NCBI GenBank assembly: GCA_030620095.1
Contig: JAUTXW010003812.1
Location: forward strand, 558,001 to 622,000
Source: Kuschelorhynchus macadamiae
Taxonomy: Eukaryota > Arthropoda > Insecta > Coleoptera > Curculionidae
Direction: 5' to 3'
DNA: 64,000 nucleotides
Under the pieces are notes generated by a model that saw nothing but the letters and a program-made list of their open reading frames with translations, did no database searches and had not been told where the DNA came from. Position numbers and translations under genes: made by a program. This document shows positions 58,165 through 64,000 of this stretch, piece after piece (positions within the stretch are counted from its first letter, which is position 1; every line of letters starts with the position of its first letter).

Positions 58165-59820
58165 GACATACAGGGTATTCCATTTTCTAAAATAGAAGAT
58201 GCGGTTTTGGCGACAGGCTACTTTTTTGTGAAATTAAAGGTAGAATGGAATTCATATAGCACACGTTTTCAAAAACTCCTTGTATCTTTAAAACCAATGG
58301 CTATGAAAATTCGGCTGACTCTACCTTTAATGTAGAGGATTATTGTGGGAAGAGGGCAGGCAAATAAAACAAAACAAATACGGTCGCCAATAAATCATTG
58401 TTTATAAAACAACAAAAAACGCAAAAAGGGTTAATTTGCTAAGATTTTGCAGTCATCTCATGAAGCTATATAAATTGAGAAAGTGATAATTGACTACGAA
58501 ACGTTGGGATATAAATTACCATAGTGGTTTTATTTGCCTGCCCTCTTCCCACTATAATCCTCTACATTAAAGGTAGAGTCAGCCGAATTTTCATAGCCAT
58601 TGGTTTTTAAGATACAAGGAGTTTTTGAAAATGTTGCATTTTCAGGCACCTCTTGTATCCCAGCTCTGATAAATTATAAAAAAGGCGAAAACTGTGGAAA
58701 CTGTTCCATATATGTATGTTTCCGTAGAAGAGAACCCCTATTTATTATTCTTTATATTTATAAGGAATAATGTGGGCTTTCCAAAAATGTATAATGAATT
58801 CAATTATTTTGAAAACCAAGCTAAGAATTAAAGATTTTCTTTTGTGTCTTTTTAGGGTGTAGTAGGCTATAGCTAAAATGTATTAAAAACAAAATTCCTG
58901 TAAGTAATTATTATATTTATGATGTAATACTTTCAAACTTAATTCAGAATTACTGAATTTTACTCAAAACAAAACAATATTTACCTATCTTATTTAAAAC
59001 GTATGTTAGGAAAAAGCAAGTTTTCAAAAGTGGCAGCCTTTTTCCCGTATGCAAAATTTTCGTCTTCTAATAGCGTTCAAAAGAATCATAGGCCTTTTTT
59101 GCAAATTTCGGAAAGTTAAATCGTTTGCCACTGGAAGCTCCGCTATAAACTGTGGTCGTGTTTTGTATATTTTGCTTAAATCCCCATAAAAAATCTAAAA
59201 TCGAAAGATCATACTTTTCGTAGAATTATAAAAAAAATAAATTAAATCTAGTGTACAGTTATATATAGACACCAAAAGAACAAAAATATTTCATCAATAA
59301 TCAAAAACTAACAAAACCGCAAAGTTTTTGACATTTTGCTTTTTATTCCAACCAAATTAGCCATAACCTACTATCTATTAATTGGACATAAAAGAATATT
59401 TTAAAAAGTCTTGAGCATGTTCTTCAAAATAACTGCATATATTTTTGGAAAGCCCACATTGTTCCTAATAAATATAAAGAATAATATGCAGGTTGTCCAT
59501 TTAAAAACATAAAGTAGGGCCTGATAACTTTTTGACCTGACCCTGTATACTTATTCTGAAAGCGGCACTGTATTCTACAGAAAAAGTTATACAAGGAACA
59601 GTTTTCGCCTTCAGGTAGCTAGAATACCATGGTTGCTTGAATATTTTCAAAAACGCCCTATATCTCAAAAACCAAAAGGGCTATTAAAATTGTGCTGGCG
59701 CCGTATTTAACTCCACAAAAAAAGTAGCACACTTTCTCGAAAAACATAACCCTCTATCTTTGAAAATAAGGAAGACACTCTGCAAAAGTGCCTAAAATGG
59801 GATACCCTGCACATAGTCCG
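58165..59820. repeat. nested fold-back repeats, DNA-transposon-like
   Basis: An inverted repeat of about 100 bp occurs at 58270-58370 and 58530-58634 (AATTCGGCTGACTCTACCTT and its complement AAGGTAGAGTCAGCCGAATT). A second pair is at 58750-58795 and 59437-59487 (GTGGGCTTTCCAAAAATGTA and TTTGGAAAGCCCACATTGTT). The outer ends ACAGGGTATTCCATTTTCTA (58172) and the complement of AAAATGGGATACCCTGC (near 59795) are similar, as in terminal inverted repeats. No transposase was found. Confidence 0.65.
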
Positions 59821-60989
59821 GGTGATAATACACGACACTTGACACGTACTTTACTTAAAATATAATATGAGATTGGATGCTCAAAGCAGTTACATGACCA
59901 AATGATAGAATTACTTAAAACTACGAAACTACTACCTTCTTGCTTGTATTTTAAAATCAATTACAATTACTGTATTTTAAAAAGTTATTCAATTAGAGTA
60001 GTTAAATTATTAAGGGGTGAAACCGCCCCTTAAATATTTTGTATTTAAAAAACGGTTGGTATTTTGGAAAAACGTTTATACTCGTGTATTTTATTTGATT
60101 ATGTTACATTATTTCAAATTTCTTAAAAATGTTTACAGGGTGTTTCAAAAATTCGTGCCACTGATTAATTACGATTGTGCTCAAACCGCTTGACGTAGAA
60201 AGCTGAATTTTAGCAGGCAGGTTGATTGTAGGATGTGGAGGTTTAATAAGAATTCATTTTTTGCGGTTCGTAAAAGAGAAACATTAAATAAAAGAAAATA
60301 ATTGATTTCAAAATTTAAAAATCGGCTCACTGATGAGTCCCTACAGGATGAAACCATTTACAACTCTCTCAAAACTTAAGGTAAATGACACAATTTCTTA
60401 TGTTTGCATAAATAATATTGTTTATATTATGTATCGAAACATTCCAGAAATGTAGACAGACTAGTGTACAGGTTGAGATTTGTAATTCTATTAAATATTT
60501 GCTGCAATCATTTTAAAGTTAGATATTTTTGTTTATCATTCTAAATGCGACGAATAATCTGAAGACATCTAAAAATAAAATCGATAAAAAAATGAGTTTT
60601 GTAATGGCCGACATTTTAAAGTGGTCGTTTCTACAGACTCTAAATTTTAGAGATGGTTTAAGGTTGAAGTGCTCTTTTAAATGAAGTTACGTGACCATTC
60701 TTTCCATTAACATTTTTTTTCCAAATTGAAAATTTTGTTTACTTGAAAAGTAATACCTAGTTGATAAATTAATCCCTCTGTTATTCGAGAGAAAAAGTCA
60801 ATTTAATTAAGAAATTTGCTGATTACTCTATATTAGAAGATCAGCGTCACTTGATTTGATATTTGAATAGGTTGACCGTCTTTTTAATTGTTTCTCCGTA
60901 CGAACGCGAAACCACCGCCTTATAGTGTAAATACAAACTCTTCTTGTTTTTGACAGTTATTATATGGTAGCAACCCCATGAAAATGCTG
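59821..60989. other. no gene recognised
   Basis: AT-rich sequence. ACAGGGTGTTTCAAAAATTC near 60138 resembles a transposon terminus, but no partner was found. Confidence 0.45.
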
Positions 60990-61685
60990 CAAACCAAGCC
61001 TCGGAAAAAAGTCGTTGCCTGGGGATTGCCAGGGCACTCTTGGAGCCACTATTGAGGGTGATAGCATGCCAGTTAGTGGCAATAGAATGTTGAACAGGCG
61101 GCCTTCTGTCAATAAAAATGCTACAGCCGAACATACTTCTGACAGGAGCTTTTTGAGATCCAACATAATTAGAGATGGCCACCAAGACAATCAGACAAGA
61201 GAAACAGCGCTTAGATATATAAGGCAAAACTGGTCGGAGCTTCAGAATTATGTGCTAATCGAAGGTGAAAAAAATTAAGAAATCTCGATAATCACTATGC
61301 ATACATGCAAAAATTAACAACATATGGCACAAGTCTTGATATATTCGCTCTCTTTGAAACTCGACAACTTAACTTTCACATAAACCATAGGCAAAGAAAG
61401 ACAAATAAAGAAAGTAATAATGAAAGTAATAATGAAAGGCCAGCCAATAATAATAAATAAACAACAGAACCCTAGTACAATATATTTACTTTTAAGTGGC
61501 AGACCTGAGGAGGGACATTTTGAATTACTAATACCAGAGAACAGCACCGAACCAGAGAATAATAACTAACCACAAGAGAGTTACCAAAGATCTCAGACTC
61601 CGCCCGACGAAGGTGCTGCGCAGGAATTCCAAAAAACGAAACTGTAATACATGTATTTTACAGAGCCACATAACTAGACCATGAC

Positions 61686-61985
61686 ATGGTCGGATATCGG
61701 CAAAGATTACACCTAGAACTTTGCCGAGAATACCCTCAGCTCCAAATATCTAAACAGCGAGTAGCAGATCAATATAGAGTTATCCTTAGGAATAAGTTAA
61801 TCCGTGAATCGCGACTCAAGGCCATCAAGAGTGACGTTAAAAATTATTTACTGAACATGAACAATTTAAATATCACCATAAATACTGACACTTTAAAGGC
61901 CGAGACACCTGAACAACAACCTGAAAATAGTAGTGAGGATCAACAACAAGAAGATAGCAAAAATAATGAAAATGACCAACTTTAG
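61686..61985 (+). pseudogene. LINE N-terminal fragment
   Basis: A 99-residue frame with charged helical sequence (KQRVADQYRVILRNKLIRES) and an acidic Gln/Glu-rich tail (ENSSEDQQQEDSKNNENDQL). It probably encodes the region ahead of the RT. It is not a stand-alone gene. Confidence 0.5.
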
Positions 61986-62329
61986 CAGAGCCTTGATATC
62001 CAAGTGAAAAACCACTAAGTCGGCCACCTTTGCCTAGGCTCAAGGCTTCCAAAAAACTTGCAATAATACTTAATATCATGAACACCCGAATATTACCTGA
62101 CATTGTTCCAAAAGTTGACTCCTTAAAATATCTGCACAACATCGTCTATTATGCAGCACTCTCAATTACTAAATCAATGGGACTTAAACTGGAAAGGAAT
62201 AATACAGAATATCCTAGTAAGGAGGTGGTTGAGAATTTTTGGAAGGAGCAATTTTCTACGTCCGTAACATCTAATTTAAGCGCAAACTAAATTGAAGTAG
62301 AAAATATAACTGCTCGGGAATATCACCAA

Positions 62330-63440
62330 ATGAAGTATAATCCTTTCACAACTGAGGAAATTACGAGCATCCTTAAAACGGTACACAACTGGAAAGCCCC
62401 AGGCCCTGATGGAGTACATAGTTACTAGTTATAGAAACTCAGGGTCACACACGAGAAATTAACATTTTTCCTTAATAATCTAATGCAGGAACCCCAAAAT
62501 ATGCCATGTTTCCATAATCAAGGGGTTACTTACCATCTTCCAAAAGACCGAAGCAACACGCTCGATCCTTCTAAATATCGCCCAATTACTTGCCTTCCAA
62601 AGCTTTATAAGCTGATAAGATCATGTATAACTTTAAGGATATCGACACATTGTGAATTAAACAGAATAATATACAACAAAAGGATTGTTCTAAAGACTCT
62701 ATGGGTAGTAAAGAGAAACTGATAATTTCATTCAGTCATCTGTAATTAAGCTTATGATGAGCGGAGAAATATCTTTATGACTTATATTGATTATAAAAAA
62801 ACATTCGACTCTAGGCCGTGTGACTGACTCATCAGAGTAATAAAAATGTACGTTATCGATCCCTGTAGTAGAATACATTTCTTGGAACATGCCTTGTCGA
62901 CCTGGCACACTACTATTCACTTGAATGATACTAATATTAACATCAAAACTAATCCTCTACCAACAAAAAGAGGTACTTTTCAAGGTAATTAACTTAGTTC
63001 ATTATGGTTTTGTATTCTAATGAACCCTCTGTCTAACCCTTTAAATTCTAATGAATATGGGTTTAGTATCGAAAATAACAACAAAGAAAAAATTAAACCA
63101 TCTTTTATATATGGACCATTTAAAACTAATGGCAGCTACCAAGAAGAGCTAGATCAGATGTCCAAAATTGTCGAGAATTTCTCTACAGATATTAAAATGC
63201 GGCTTGTGCTAGATAAGTGTCGAACTGTCAGTATAAGGAAAGGTGGGATACAGGAAGATGGATTTGAGATGCAAAACGGTCAGAGTATGGAAGCAATGCG
63301 ACATGGAGATACCATTAAATATCTTGGTATAAAGCAAGGGCAGCGTATAAATCACCGAGTAATGAAGGATGAGCTGACAAGCGAGTTTACAAGAAGAATA
63401 CGACAATTGCTAAAATCAAAACTTAACAGCAATTATCTGC
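62330..63440 (+). pseudogene. degenerate reverse transcriptase
   Basis: Pieces read WKAPGPDGVHS (about 62390), LDPSKYRPITCLPKLYKLIR (62560), YIDYKKTFDS-like text near 62785 and MSKIVENFSTDIKMRLVLDK with TIKYLGIKQGQRINHRVMKD (63160-63380). These are the RT finger, palm and thumb regions. The region where the YxDD box should lie (about 63100) no longer has it, and frames change repeatedly, so the enzyme is dead. After about 63440 the sequence turns into unrelated DNA. Confidence 0.65.
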
Positions 63441-63774
63441 GGAATACCGAACGGTGCGTACCGAGCGGTCAGACGCGTTTTTGTTTTGTGTCGAACCCTT
63501 ATCAGTGCTGTTTCGTTGTTTTCGTGCCAAATATATATAGCCTTAGGAATGTATCTTTTAAAATAGGATTCATATAGCATAGATAATCTGTAAGTAAATA
63601 GTAAATAAGTTTTCCGTTAGGCTGATGCCTGGATAAGCATAGCGGGCTCTCACGGGTTTGACCCGAGTGGTGGGAGACCACCCAATGAAATTATTATCTT
63701 AAAAGAAGATGAAGTAATGAGTTCTCCAAGTGAAGCATCACAAAAAATTCTCTCTGAACGTACTGCGCGAATAA
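63441..63774. other. no gene recognised
   Basis: Short GC-richer segment between the LINE relic and the next retrotransposon ORF. GGGTTTGACCCGAGTGGTGG near 63655 is the only distinctive text. Confidence 0.4.
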
Positions 63775-64000
63775 ATACTAAAAACAGATTCTCCGGGGTC
63801 ATATTACATATTCGCGGAGCATACATTTTTAAATGTGGGCCGCATTCACCCTATGAAGTTAGGGGAAATACTCACACAGCTTGGCGAGAATGAGAAATAT
63901 ATAACAGAATTTTATCATGTAGATAAAAATTTAATAAAATTAGAAATAGATAACGCTAACGCAGCAAATCGGATTGTTTCTAACAAATTCTTTAAAAATA
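63775..64000 (+). CDS. retrotransposon ORF1 (Gag-like) fragment, cut by window edge
   Basis: The frame is open from just after a TAA at 63772 to the end of the window. It reads GSYYIFAEHTFLNVGRIHPM and then KLGEILTQLGENEKYITEFY, with the GRIHPM block and a following RNA-binding-like strand pattern seen in Gag-like ORF1 proteins of insect LINEs. The start may be an ATG at 63853 or upstream beyond the stop via another frame. The protein continues outside the window, so its state is unknown. Confidence 0.5.
   Translation, partial: MLKTDSPGSYYIFAEHTFLNVGRIHPMKLGEILTQLGENEKYITEFYHVDKNLIKLEIDNANAANRIVSNKFFKN

Larger units (their letters stand above)
60990..63440 (+). mobile_element. degenerate LINE (reverse transcriptase family unresolved)
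   Basis: Rightward fragments: 61015-61278 (RDGHQDNQTRETALRYIRQN), 61686-61985 (MVGYRQRLHLELCREYPQLQ), 62030-62290, 62400 (WKAPGPDGVHS), 62483-62722 and 63020-63440. The order is N-terminal region, linker and RT. All parts are in different frames with stops between. I see no clear endonuclease, so the clade is open; the RT text resembles R2- or NeSL-like elements more than the other LINEs here. Confidence 0.65.

Noticed and set aside
60847..61227. 126-residue minus-strand frame
   Set aside because: It is antisense to a LINE N-terminal fragment read on the plus strand.

Overview
The window is an AT-rich arthropod, most likely insect (possibly beetle), nuclear genome segment made almost entirely of transposable elements and their relics. 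Evidence: long (TA)n microsatellites, RTE-, CR1/jockey- and I/LOA-type LINEs with insect-like proteins, Tc1/mariner-like and hAT elements, introns with consensus GT-AG sites, and no dense bacterial coding. The species cannot be fixed from sequence alone. No rRNA, CRISPR array or complete ordinary host gene was found; the only host-like coding signal is one possible exon at 56258-56341, which would make much of the window intronic.

Layout. 1-6.5 kb: a THAP-domain relic and a decayed, 5'-to-3' leftward RTE-like LINE (2041-5150). 6.5-14.25 kb: a tRNA-like inverted pair (6455-6800), then a very large imperfect palindrome (7511-14250) centred near 11796 with (TA)n tracts on both arms. 14.25-23 kb: a broken Tc1/mariner-like transposase, tandem repeats, an internally deleted hAT element with an 8-bp target duplication (18179-19249), and half of a second mariner-like element. 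23-31.2 kb: a broken CR1/jockey-like LINE, a pseudogene of a multicopy protein family I cannot name, and an inverted second copy of the mariner-like element.

33.08-47.71 kb: the centrepiece, an endogenous Polinton/Maverick (adintovirus-like) element. It carries a spliced zinc-finger plus protein-primed PolB gene with all exonuclease and polymerase motifs, an FtsK/HerA-type packaging ATPase, a PLA2-domain core protein, an adenain-type protease, a penton-like minor capsid protein, a double-jelly-roll-type major capsid protein and a retrovirus-like integrase with a chromodomain. The replication and virion genes look open, but the integrase is broken by deletion and frameshift. Accessory genes are unusual: a BIR (IAP-like) protein with a C-terminal membrane anchor, a signal-peptide-bearing membrane glycoprotein, two coiled-coil ORFs that overlap at an A10 run, and three small paralogous proteins at the right edge. 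Genes are in blocks: rightward replication/accessory (33.1-39.0), leftward integrase-to-ATPase (39.1-42.7), rightward virion block (42.8-46.7) and leftward small genes (46.7-47.7). I could not find terminal inverted repeats by eye.

47.7-64 kb: AT-rich DNA without genes, a nearly full-length I/LOA-type LINE flanked by a 12-bp target duplication (50966-55891), the candidate host exon, a fold-back repeat complex (58165-59820), a degenerate LINE (about 60990-63440), and the open start of another retrotransposon ORF1 running off the right edge.
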